A stretch of 64,000 nucleotides of DNA from Haliotis asinina (taxonomy: Eukaryota; Mollusca; Gastropoda; Lepetellida; Haliotidae). Below are positions 46,700 to 57,831 of the stretch, piece after piece; position 1 is the first letter of the stretch, and each line of letters starts with the position of its first letter. The position numbers and the translations under genes were made by a program. Location: NCBI RefSeq assembly GCF_037392515.1, contig NC_090290.1, forward strand, positions 62,001 to 126,000. Reading direction: 5' to 3'. Below the pieces are notes generated by a model that was given only the letters and a program-made list of their open reading frames with translations, was not told the DNA's origin and ran no database searches.

Positions 46700-47774
46700 A
46701 CTTTCCACTTCCATGTTGAAAATACAGGCCGTACATTAGGAATACCGCTGCCCCGATATGCAAAGCCTGGTCTATGTTTTCCTGATGGGACGGGTTCCTC
46801 GTGGCCAGGCGTGATGGCCTTGCGGCCACGAGTAGCATCTGCCTGATCCTGTCAAACAAATCAGGGGGACTGGGCGTGAACAAAAAAGCTGGCTGCCATC
46901 AAAAGACACCTCTTTTTAGTTTTCTGCCTGCTCGTTGAATAGTTGAATTCCGCGGGTCCCCCATATTATAAACGTACAAAAACAGGCATTTAAGGATGAG
47001 GGAGAGGCAACACAATTTACCCCATACTTTATAGGGAATACTGATCGTCGGGGATCGTTGAGTGAATGCGTCGTCGAGGATATCAACCATGCGGTGAGTG
47101 TTTGAGGAAGCCATGGTATAAGTAAAGATTTACTAGGGTTACCAAATTGAACCAATCCACTATATGGAAAACAATAGCCCAACGACGGACAATTATCAAG
47201 AAACACGCTGGGTTACTTTTACGATAATAGACAATGTGGAGTTGAACAAATATAATATAACTATGGAAAATAACTTACTCACTCCTACCAAGCAAACCAA
47301 CTTCGCAAACACCTTCTACTAATAATAATTCCTAACGACTGTTTCAGTTGCAGGGGTAACACACTTGCCGAACTCTGAAATTGTGAAGCGCCGACTTGTG
47401 AGAACAATTGATAGGCACTACCACGATACTCCGTCAAGATCAGCGGCCAATACAATGACTCCCGACACAGATTTGCCAGTAAAACCTCCACTAGGATACG
47501 TTTCCCGGCATTCTCACTATTTTAACTAGCACGGGCCAGTATCGGCCATGTATTCCTTCACGTAGTGTAGGATATGTGTGCACGTTGTAGGTGTGTGTAT
47601 GCGTGGTATTACTGAGTGAGATATGCTTGCGTACCAAGACTGTATTTGTAGGTGAGGTGTTATGGTTGTAGCCGCAGGAGTGGCGTATGTGTTGACGACA
47701 TGTTGTTGTAACAGGATTTGTGGTGCTTGTTGATGTCATGTGATCGTCGCATGCGTTGTGTATCCCTGTGACAG
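46700..47774 (-). other. LTR-like and leader-like sequence of an env-bearing element (uncertain)
   Basis: Just beyond the Env-like region a purine-rich stretch is followed on the minus strand by TGTCACAGGGATACACAACG, which could be the start of an LTR at 47774. Further on a short frame starts MASSNTHRMVDILDD (47114), in the place where a gag leader might begin. I recognise no gag domain. The assignment is inference from order only. Confidence 0.25.
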
Positions 47775-47777
47775 CCC

Positions 47778-49440
47778 CTAAACACTAAGAGACGGATAGA
47801 GTCCCCCCAGCATTCTGTTAGTGGACTGGTCAACCCTGGTAGCCTGAGGGGGCTTTGGCGTGCTAGCTGTAACCGGATAAGCTGTGCGAAATTGCACTAA
47901 ATACAAAAACAACAGGTATTTACCTTGTAGAACGTGGTACAGACGCCCGGTCACATATCGGGGAACGGTTAATACCACTGGTAGAGATACTTGGGTATCA
48001 GTAAGTGTATTGCATAGCGATATATTGTCTGTGGGCCATTTAATGTGTACTTCTGATGTGAGCCAGCGGTGCTTGATCTGCATGTTATCTGGGATATATT
48101 GTGGTTGAGATAGTGCCAGGACTGTAGGTGGGGCATCGACCCGTAAAAGGCTGATTCGGATATTGCACTGAGGGGACGAAAAACTTAAAAACAGGGTGGT
48201 AGAGGCGTCAGTTTGGACCTTATAAAAGTATATGGCCACAGCAAAAAAAGGATAACCACAAATAAGAGGACTATCATTTCGTGGTTCCACAGGGTTTTAA
48301 AACTGGAAGCGACCGACAGAGCTGGGGTGGTAGAAGGTCCTCCCGTAGTAGTCGGTGGCGTCCATATCAAAAGGCCCTTAGTAGTGTTCATGCTTGTTGT
48401 CATCCCTGTTGTCGTGGCTAGGGCCGAGCGCATTAATAACTGACTGGATGGCAGCAATGCGACGGTTGGTGAAGAATATTAGTAGCGCTAGAACATCCAT
48501 GACACCCCACATGGCGAAAGTCGAATATGCCACCGAACTAAACCAGTCAGTGTTCCCCTCTGAGTTGGTTAGTGCCTTCTTATATACTGGGTCAGTGGGG
48601 TCGGTGTAGATTATTTCGTTCACTTTGGCCTTAGTCACTGCATGACGGAGAGTTTTTTATCAGTTTGGATGAGTTTTGTGAAAGACGCATTAGCCATTGG
48701 AATTGTGCTGATTTATATTGTACCGATTCGTCTGCGAGGAGCGTCAGTAGCCGATTTAATATGTCCTGGGTTGAAAAGAAATTTAAGGTCACATTTAAGG
48801 TATAGTTAAGGGAAGACGTATCGCTAGCTTGTCGGCAACCGGTAAGCCAGGGAGGTAGCCTCATACCTTCGGCCTGAATCGAACAGGAACAATAGATAGG
48901 TGCTATACAAAAGTTACAGCCTGGCTGTATGTTTGTTGAATTCGGGCATGTGTAGATAACCTCCGAAACCTGTATCAATAGTAATTGGTTGGGACCCAGT
49001 TCGTATAACTGAGGTTGGGCACTGTCGGGTACGAAATGAAAATTACACCATTCAGCCAAATTGATGTCGTTCAGCCAAATGGCCAGCGTACAAGAATGGT
49101 TGTCAAAGCTTCTTTCGGCCAGTAATTTTGTACAGTGTGTGTGTGTTGAACGAACACAAGACTCAAACTCTTGTCTCGTAAACTCGACGAAATATTTTTC
49201 CTTACGGGAGATAGCTATATAAGGAGCCAGGTTCCGGACTATAGTGGTGTCAGTTGACTCCTCGTGTAGGGGAACAGGGACCGTTGTTGATCGATAGAGG
49301 GTGACATCGTCTTTGGCCGGTGTAATGGGGACCAAAAGGCACAGGAAGAGTATATTTCCCTTCCGTCTAGTTTGGACGTGGCCCGAGGTATAGTATGCTC
49401 GGGGGTCGTGGTAAACCAAGTCAAGGTAACTGAAGGCTAG
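47778..49440 (-). mobile_element. Env-like glycoprotein region, fossil
   Basis: Minus-strand frames of 262, 86 and 170 codons lie in order. The first is rich in cysteines and N-glycosylation sites (NHS, NYT, NVT, NSS) and starts with a hydrophobic segment (ILFLCLLVPITPA). Later parts hold hydrophobic stretches (WGVMDVLALLIFF, LICGYPFFAVAIYFY). This is the profile of an envelope-type glycoprotein of an errantivirus-like or other LTR element. No pol lies directly upstream, where repeat X abuts. Broken in a few places. Confidence 0.5.
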
Positions 49441-49499
49441 TGGTATTTTGATACGGCTACTGAGGTGCAGTTACTGTGTAGACAGAAGTAGGAGGAGGG

Positions 49500-50412
49500 T
49501 ATAGTAGTAACTCTGTTAGCTGCCAGGTAGATGACGTTTACCTGACAGAATCCCGCACCTGGGATGGCGTGTCCTTACCCGAACTACGGTATACCCCCGT
49601 ACTTCGGTCCTGATGATAGGGGATATGCGAGAGGTACAATGTCAGTACCTGGGGGCCCTTGGAGTTTTACTGTCGTTCCTCCAGCAACCACAAGACGATG
49701 ATCTTCGTTTAATGGTTTATTTAAACTGTGTTGCTGATCAACCCACTCGATGGTCACTCTGTAAGACTTCAGCCGTAAAGCTTCCGTCTTAAGCCAAATG
49801 CTGGTGCCTTTTAAGATAGATTTTTAGACGATTCCTTGTGACCAAACACCAAGAGTGTGAGTGCACCAGACTCCCGACTCTGGACTTTGGTACCGCTTAA
49901 AACTGGGTCCCTACATCACAGCCAACACCCTCTTCTTTTTGCCCATGGGTCAACAACCCCTAACCCTGCATACTTTTTCACTCCCCCCTCCTTATTCCAT
50001 ACCCCCAATACCATATTTGTAAGGCTGCAAGGTGGATTCCAAGAAACTCAACGTTTCTACCTTCTAACCATATATGTCTCGTGGAATACTACGAACTGCT
50101 GCCGAGGTCCGCAGACAAGTGGCTCCATCTGGACAGTACCGTCACTTTCCCTTTACCTACTCTATCAATCATCTCGACTTGCCCCCAATAAGCTCTGACG
50201 ACCTACTTTCGTGCTTATTTCCTCCGCAGCTGATTACCAACCTCTCTTACCCTGTTTATGTTTTCTACCTCACAGGCCTTTATTTATCATTTCCCATTCT
50301 AAATATACTGTTAGAACACCTTGATCACTTATTATTATTAATATCATCCCTAGATCTAAATATTATAACCACAATCATAATTCCTCGGCCATGATTCGCT
50401 ATTAGTATAACA
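49500..50412. repeat. Dispersed repeat X, copy B
   Basis: Matches 17354-18260. It includes a ~20-bp stretch (TTACTGTCGTTCCTCCAG) that copy A lacks. It joins the composite block at about 50433 through a CTGATACGATTACTTT junction also present in copy A. Confidence 0.85.
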
Positions 50413-50869
50413 AAATCATAAAATCAAAATCAAATCTGATACGATTACTTTAAAGTAGAAAGAGAAACATTCAATAATGCATAAAACTTTAAAACATTTT
50501 CTTACAGTTGAGAGTAGGTATTTTTCAGAAATAAACATTGAAATAAAAAGACGAGTAGATTGGAAGTGAAACAACCATCTTTTTTCATACATACCATCAC
50601 CTCCTGATATGATACTGAAATCTTTTCAGTCCAAATGTTTTAAATTCATATGGAGCAATAAACTGGATAGAATCAAAAGAGAAGCTCCAAGCATGCGACC
50701 AAAGCATGGAGGACTAAATGTTTCTATTATAAAGGAAATAATTTGTGCTAAAGAAATATCATGGATGAAACGACTATGAGAAGAAAATGCTAAATGGAGA
50801 ATACTGTAAGTGTATTATATAACTTGCAGGTTTTATTTTTGCACTGTTCATGCAAAATATTTTACTGAT

Positions 50870-51120
50870 TTTATAACATACTATGAAATTCTGTTACACA
50901 CATTGTGAAGAGAATTGGACTAAGAACACAACCTTGCTGGACACCACTAACTGATTTGAGGTAATCACCAATTGACGAATAACTGTGACGAACAGAAGCC
51001 AGAATCTTGGAATACATATTTCTTAAAGCTGAAAATAATTGACCCCGAATAACTTGTGTAAAAAGCGAATACCACAACAATGTTGTATTGACTGAATCAA
51101 AGGCCTTTAGAAAATCAACA
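50870..51120 (-). mobile_element. LINE reverse transcriptase fragment (copy B)
   Basis: Same as 25190-25440. The palm segment begins FLKAFDSVNTTLLW and ends GVQQGCVLSPILFTM. It is truncated on both sides and is carried within the duplicated block. Confidence 0.8.
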
Positions 51121-52027
51121 AATAAGCAATAAAAACGAGCATCTGGATCTTATCATAAGACTTATATCGTGGCATGGTACAAAGTCAATAATGTGTTTAG
51201 TGTCGCCATTTATCATCATTTTACTGGCAGGTCATTAGTAAAACAATTAAGCTTTTGTTGCCAAATTCCACTGTAGACAACTTGAATGTGTTGTCTAAGA
51301 GAGTAAGAGGGCTGACCATTAGACAACTCACACAGTGTTGCATCTGGACTGTGTAATTGCGTAATTTACTCAGTTTCAGTTAAACAAAACACTATTTTAG
51401 TTTTTGATGCGTCACACATCAAGCAAAATTAATCTTATGTAGGCAGATTTGTACTAATGAAGTGTAAACTTTATATTTATTATGACCAGTAAATATGGCT
51501 AAATTTAGTATCGAATATTTGAAATGAAAGACAAACAAATTTAGGAAAAAACCATTGCTTGAAATAAATACAACCTAATACATATCAAGAAGTAATAGTT
51601 GTTTTGTTTGGCTGTCAGATATCATACTGTGTGACCCAACCAATGACTTTGATCAGAACTAATGGCGTTCTCAAGCATGGTAGTCACGGGTCAGCATAGT
51701 TAGAAATATTACAGAACGTTTCAGTAAGTGGGACTTTGAATGTTTTCTCAATAACAGTGATGTGTGAGCCTTAGAAACGATGCATTACTGAATCTTTCAC
51801 AAAAGATCATTTAAGTTGAAATGCTGATATGAATGCCAGCGTGTGCCGATCGAAAATGGAAGTGTGAAAGATTGCGAGGTAGTAAATGCTCCAAGTCTGT
51901 TTTCGTTAAGATTCTTACAACTCCCTATATACCCATATTTGAAAAGGTGATGAGTTGCATAACTCACATTTGTTAATTCTTTGATGCAATACTGCTCATA
52001 TATATGTGTTATTCTACATGCAATCAT

Positions 52028-52249
52028 CACAGCTCATTGGAAAACACATCCTGTCTGCTATAATCACAGCTCATTTGATAACACATCCTCTCTGCTATAA
52101 TCACAGCTCTTTGGACAACACATCCTTTCTGCTATAATCACAGCTCATTGGACAACACATCCTCTCTGCTATAATCACAGCTCATTTGATAACACATCCT
52201 ATCTGCTATAATCACAGGTCATTAGGCAACACATCCTGTCTGTTACAGA
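52028..52249. repeat. 37-bp minisatellite, six copies (copy B)
   Basis: Same unit as 26348-26569, with a different order of unit variants, so the arrays have rearranged or exchanged units since duplication. Confidence 0.9.
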
Positions 52250-52705
52250 CCATTGTTACAGACCATTACAGACCACTGATAATTGTCGCCATCAGGGTCT
52301 CCTCACTTTGCCACCACCTATTGTTTTCAATGTTGGATGCACTCAAGCATGTTGATTAAGGGAACTATAGGACACATTGGGGGGTCGTCTAAAAGTTTTA
52401 TTCCCTCACTGCCACCTGTTTTGCCATGAGTTTGTCGATCTTGGTAAATCATGTAAATCAGGCAATGAAAAAGTACAGAAATACATTTCATAAATTCATT
52501 TGCATTCATTTTCACAACAAACAATTCACAGACATATTCAACATGATATAGTTCTTTGTTTAGCACTAATAGTCATGACAAGAAATACATTTCAAAAATT
52601 TATTTGCTTTCATTTAACAAATAATCTAACACTAATACAATTAACAGACATATGTATTGTACATATCACAGAGCACTTTCATTGTTTTGAACTAACAGTC
52701 AGGAG

Positions 52706-53730
52706 TCAGTTTAACACATTTGCCTCACAGACCAATAAGATGGACCACAGAGTCTGCATATTCAACTGGAGTTTTCGCACCAGATACAAGAGAGACGTTG
52801 GTCTAGTTCTCGGTACTCTCTGGATGATGCTGATGAATTTGTACAAGTTGGGATGTACGATACCAGTTTTGTTCATCTTAGCATGCCAGCCCTCCTCATG
52901 GTTCGTTGTTCTGAAACCGTCGTTGTCGAAGTGGTTCCATGTAGAAAGGTCTGGCTTTTCCACCCAATTCTCAGTCACACAGTCTGCAAATCTTTGCACA
53001 TCAGGATTGTCAAGATCAGCATCTTCAAGTGCATTCAGCCACACATTGTTGATGTCACACAGTTGTAGCAAAGGCATGGCACAGGCACGTCTGATGAGAT
53101 GGTTTACAGATGGATCAGTGGAGACACTTGCCTGAGGACCAAATCGCAAGGCACTTCTCCATATGGCCTGTCTATAGTGAAACAACCTTTCAGTTGACAC
53201 TGGAACACATCAAGAGCAGCTTGTTGTGCAGCAATCTCAAAGTCAGTAACAATAAAAGTGGGTTGCAATTGAAATTCATGTTAGAGTTCTTTTGTTTTAC
53301 AACATCAAACAATGTCCTATAGGTGGATTGGTTCTTATCAGGCAACAAAGCAAATACAAGGGGAAGCATTTTCCCGTTAACAAGGACAAGGAAAGTATAC
53401 AGTTGATGAAACAATTTTGGACAAAAGTTGAAAGTGCCATCAGCAAATATGGTGTCAGCTGATGTGAGGTATTGCAGGTTGATCTGGTAGAGAAGATCAG
53501 CATGTTGTCTTCGGAGTGAAGCAGGAATTGGTTGCCACTGCAGGTCTTGGTGTAGAGTTCAGGAAGAGCGATGTCAGAGTGTTGGCGTGGTAGAGGTGGT
53601 AGTTCTTTCGCTCCGGAACGGTAGAGACTGGACTGGTTGATGTTGTAGAAGGTTTGAGCAGATAATGTTAACCTGGAATGAGAAAATTTAAATGTTAAAT
53701 CTGCGTATAATTTCTGATTCACATGCACAA
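52706..53730 (-). mobile_element. Mutator-like (MULE) transposase relic, copy B
   Basis: Better preserved than copy A: the C-terminal 164 codons stay open (NNVWLNALEDADLDNPDVQR, RTTNHEEGWHAKMNKTGI, HPNLYKFISIIQR). Upstream lie ADGTFNFCPKLFHQLYTF and LPDKNQSTYRTLFDVV, and an N-terminal LPPLPRQHSDIALPELYTK. A frame change remains after the DKNQSTY part. The DGTF aspartate and the EGWH histidine are retained. It is probably an internal deletion derivative, since the expected ~100 residues between the core and the C-terminal region are reduced. Confidence 0.8.
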
Positions 53731-53789
53731 AATATGTGTGCTTATATTATTTTTATATTTTACGTTCTATTAGGTAAGAAATCAAGCAT

Positions 53790-54912
53790 GTTTACATACA
53801 TATAGTGTTGTATGAGTAGGTAGTGTAGAGTTTGTTTAGTGAGCTGTGTATAATTGGCCGGGCGTGGACGTCAGAGGAGACGGCCGGGCATCAGTTTGTG
53901 GTACCATTATGGGATTAAGAGGTTGTTTAGAGCAGAGGCAATATGGAGGGTTTGTTATGGTGTGGTACTGTTAGATTTTGTGGGCTAGATTGGAATTTGT
54001 GATGAAAGTAGCTATGACCTGTAAGATAGTTTTGGGATTTAGGGGATTTGGTAGAAGCTGAATGTTATTTTGCTATTTGGCTGGTAGAGAGTTTTGTAAT
54101 TGAATGATGCTTGAGTGTTTTAAGTGGCATTGAGTGAATACGTGTGTTATTGTTTCTGGGGTTTTGCAGTGAGATCAAAGTCCATCTGGGTGTCTGTTTT
54201 GTGTGAAAAGATTGTGGTTTAAGTTTGTGTTGCCTGTGATGAGTCGTGTGATGAAAATGTCCACATGGGATGAGTCTGAAAATATGGGTGTTTTGGTGAT
54301 GGGCTATGTGATGATGCTTTTAACCAGGATGGACTTGCTTGTGTTTACGTTGTGTTTGAAGTTAAGTGTACATATGTTTGTTTTGATAAGTTGTTTAATT
54401 TCTGTTGTTTGAAGTTAAGTGTACATATGTTTGTTTTGATAAGTTGTTTAATTTCTGTTGTTTGAAGTTAAGTGTACATATGTTCTGATATGTTCTACAT
54501 TTCTGATTTTGATGTGTTGAGATGGATGGCTGGGTATGGGTCAGTAGTTGCTAACTTTGCTGCTGTGTCTGCTGGGTTGTTTACTATGTTGTGTGTGTGC
54601 AGGGATCCATAAGAGTGTCATGTTTTTGTTTAGTTGTTTCAGTGAGTGTATTTGGAGGGTAATGTTGTGTATAAGGTCTGGCTGGGTTTTAGAATGTTTG
54701 TTTTGAAGTTGTTTGATGGATGCTAAGGACTCAGTGATTATTAGAATGTGAGAAGCTGGGAGGGTTGGGATGGTATGGAGGGCTTTGAGTATGGTGGAGA
54801 GTTCTGATGTGTTAATGTTTATGTAGTTGTTTGTGTAATGTAGTGTAATGTGTAATGTAGCTGCACTCCTGTTCGGTTGATTTGTCATCTCTTTCAACAA
54901 AATATGACACAA
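53790..54912 (-). mobile_element. LINE ORF2 3' part with RNase H (copy B)
   Basis: The minus strand encodes an RNase H: ININTSELSTILKALHTIP, then HILIITESLASIKQL and MTLLWIPAH. The usual catalytic Asp of the TDS motif appears as Glu (TES). C-terminal decayed sequence follows to about 53790. RNase H in a LINE ORF2 points to the I/Nimb/Tad-like group. A ~53-bp internal tandem triplication at 54360-54490 (AAGTTAAGTGTACATATGTT) is absent from copy A. Confidence 0.7.
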
Positions 54913-54914
54913 GG

Positions 54915-55740
54915 CAGAAGTGTAAACAATGATAATGATTTATTCTGTTAAATAAAACATAAGAAAAATAAGCAAAACAAATTACAACAAAAACTGAACA
55001 AAAGTAGCTCTCTCTCACTCAACAAAAAAACCCCAAAACCTATTTCCTACTCTAGTTCCTACATCTATAGTTCCTACATCTACTTAATTCCTAACACTAA
55101 TTTCTCCCCCAACCCACACTACCTACATGTTATCTCCGTAAATATACTGTGTCATAATCTATTTTTCCCACCTGACAGCTGTATAAAACTACTCAACAAT
55201 AAGAGTCCTAACAAAACAAACCAACCCTAACGAGCCGTAGGGAACATCCCCCATATAGGCAGTGGAACATCAATACACAAGACAATGATATCAGCCACAT
55301 CAGGCTCTTATATACCACGTGAGCTAACCTCCGAAAGGTCACAATGAAGTGTTACGATTGGTTACGCAATAATAAACAACTTCACTGCGGCACCGCGCAC
55401 CTTCCGGCGGACAGCGAAGGGATACGACAGATACCCAGCTACACTACATAACCGACGAAGGAAATTCCAATGGAATTTTACTGCCAAACGTGAGTAATAA
55501 GTAGAATAAATGACTACAACCGTCAATACAGTGCTTGCACAATAGGCAAAGATGTAATTATAAGCCACCTAACGTATTTGTTTATATAACAAAACCACGT
55601 GTATAAAAAGCCACTCAACCTGCCGATATATAAACACAAACAACCCCAAAACACCATAGCACCATTTCATTCCACACGACATCCCGTTTCTACTCTATAA
55701 ATTACCCGATCTCCTACGGGTCCGAGAGGGTGCTGTGAGA
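54915..55740. other. Insertion between LINE RT and RNase H parts, LTR-like
   Basis: About 0.8 kb of AT-rich sequence interrupts the LINE. On the minus strand it carries AATAAA near 54950 and a GC-richer end (CTCGGACCCGTAGGAGAT). It may be a solo LTR. No coding, and the edges are approximate. Confidence 0.3.
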
Positions 55741-55789
55741 TTTGACTATTATGTATCTATCTTTAAGAAAATGGTGAATGAAATTTAGA

Positions 55790-56177
55790 ATCTTACTGTG
55801 TATGGCATTGTTTTTAATGCCAAACCATATCAAATGCTTTACTGAAATCTATAAAAATGTCCATTGTGTATTGTTTTTGTGCTTGTGCTACCCTAATGTC
55901 ATATTCCAAATGCAAAATATGGTCTAAAGTTTGTCGATTTGGAGTGAAGCCGCTCTGGTCTTAGTTAATTAAGTTGTGGTTTTAGATGTGGTGTTTTGCC
56001 TATTGTTGATTATTGTTTCCATTGTTTTGCATAGGTGGGATGTTAGAGAAATGGGCCTAAATGAATCTGGGGAGTTAGCTGGTCTCCCTGGTATCAGGAT
56101 TGTCACCACCGTAGCTGTTTCCATGACATTGGTAAAATTCTTTGGGTCCAGATTTTGTAAAGAGAGTGAGGATGAGG
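55790..56177 (-). mobile_element. LINE reverse transcriptase, left part of the split ORF
   Basis: On the minus strand the frame resumes after transposon 2 with LILTLFTKSGPKEF. One frame change further on it shows TATVVTILIPGRPA, SFRPISLTSHLCK and FIDFSKAFDMVWH, the RT fingers and palm A motifs. The order is that of a typical LINE RT. The upstream part is at 60499-60640. Confidence 0.85.
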
Positions 56178-56470
56178 CACTGCAAAAATGACTTGGTTTC
56201 CAGAAACCTGGAAACCATCCGTAATGTGGGTAATTGCGGAATCCAGTTGGTTTCCATTCTCTGAAACTCACTAACTGAGTTTCCAACTAGATTCCATTTT
56301 GGAAATGTGATTTTGGCATTTCTGTAAATGGAAACCAAAATGAAACTAAGTTCGGGGGTTTCTTGTTGGTTTCCATACCTGGAATTTGCAACTCTCAGAT
56401 CTCACTAAATGGAAACCAACATAAAAGTAGAAAATGTAGTTTCATGTTGGTTTCCATTGCGCTGTTTTGA
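56178..56470. repeat. Transposon 2 left TIR and subterminal array
   Basis: Clusters of GGTTTCC, GGAAACC and TGAAACT/GAGTTTCC in both orientations. The first 40 bp can fold on GGTTTCCAG/CTGGAAACC. Confidence 0.8.
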
Positions 56471-56809
56471 ACTAACTAACATAAAATGTGTAATTGTTTA
56501 CCATCCTGACATCCAGTTGGTGTCCATTCAGTATCCATCTGAATGTGCCTGGGGAAGGAATAGTAGATTCGGTTCTTTGCTTAGAACAAGACAACAAAAG
56601 TAAATTGTTGACGCATCATTCTGTGGATATCACAATATTAAATGTGGCTTCAAACTGATGATACAAGAACAAACTATACACTTTTTTCCTTCACATTCTT
56701 GTTTATTCGTAATGTAATGAAGCATCATATTCCAACTACCATGCACACAAACTTCACAATAACCGCACTAAACATGAAAATGGTGCTAGGCACACTTAGT
56801 TCCGTTTCT

Positions 56810-57529
56810 CTAGATAGGGTTTTGGTTGTCTGCTTTGTCAAATTGAGGATCAGACGCTTTCTTTATCTGAAAAGAAATAATAAAACAGTGATATCTATAT
56901 ACAAGAATAAAAGGTGAGTTGACTCTGCATAGAAACATTGCTCAAACTTTTATTATATATTAATTATAACTTATTGGATCATTGAGTTGTGTACGGGCTT
57001 GTATTCCTTTCAGTAAATATATTGTATAAAAATAAATAAAATTAAAGCCACTTTAGCAATAGCAATAGTTCAGATATATATTAATAATTAAAAGGTAAAT
57101 GATGCAATATATATTAAAAAAACAGGCTATAGACTGCCAACTCCTGGGAATGTGAAAGAGTGTAAGCATTTAGGAAGATTAGTATAAGTCATTAAAACAA
57201 TTGTCAGTTCGGTACTTACATGATGACATTTATGCAGAATATACGTGAATTATACAATAAACTGAGGCAGTGCGTAAAGTTTAGCGTTAAAAGCATTTAT
57301 AATTGGCATACTTTGACACTGAGTTTAAATACTTGACAACTAATCAGTGTCAGGTCATTAGTGTGTTGGGGTTCGTGTGTCGGCTTCACTGGGGCAGTCC
57401 CCACTTAACAGGCTCCTATTATCAAAATTAGCTAGCTGTAAAAACAATAGAACTTACCTGAGTCAGGTGTTGACAGACAAACCCGGAAGTAATGAACCGG
57501 TAATCCATGGGCACGCGAACTCGTGACAT
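56810..57529 (-). CDS. Two-exon, 42-aa gene, left arm of transposon 2
   Basis: Exon 1 is 57529-57458 (MSRVRVPMDYRFITSGF, then VCQHLTQ) with a CAG|GTAAGT donor. Exon 2 is 56866-56810 (IKKASDPQFDKADNQNPI, then TAG) with a TCTTTTCAG acceptor. The phase is 0. The product is too short for domain recognition. Position and orientation match the 219-aa gene of transposon 1, but I see no residue similarity. Other exons could exist in the 590-bp intron. Confidence 0.4.
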
Positions 57530-57831
57530 TTTATGAAAGCAACAGTTTTATGTACTGAAGTGGTCGTTTTCAGTCTTTGTCTTAAAATCACATCCAAATT
57601 GGGTCAGTGAAGGATTTCGGGCCTGCCAATCGAAAAAGGATCAGGTATTTCTTATTACCCACAATGCCCCTACGCACAGTTGCCGCCATTTTGTCACTTG
57701 ATCCCAAGTTGTTTTGAGACGACTATTTTGAAAGCAGTTCTCACCCGGTATGTCCAGTAACGACGACAAGGAAGTCAACACAGTGCAGTATTCCTACGTT
57801 TGCCCGTGTTATCTGATTCAAGAGACTGGCA
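57530..57831. promoter_or_regulatory. Putative bidirectional promoter of transposon 2
   Basis: The intergenic stretch between divergent start codons, with a locally higher CpG content and GCCGCCATTTTG near 57681. A short upstream ORF (MSSNDDDKEVNTVQYSY...) starts at 57750 and overlaps the plus-strand start, so it could damp translation. The role is inferred. Confidence 0.4.

Larger units (their letters stand above)
50433..54680. repeat. Composite block, copy B, without transposon 1
   Basis: The block runs through AGTAGATTGGAAG (50555-50567), the unoccupied target of transposon 1. It repeats 18440-18605 plus 24882-28925 and continues into LINE sequence at 54680, where copy A changes. Confidence 0.9.
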
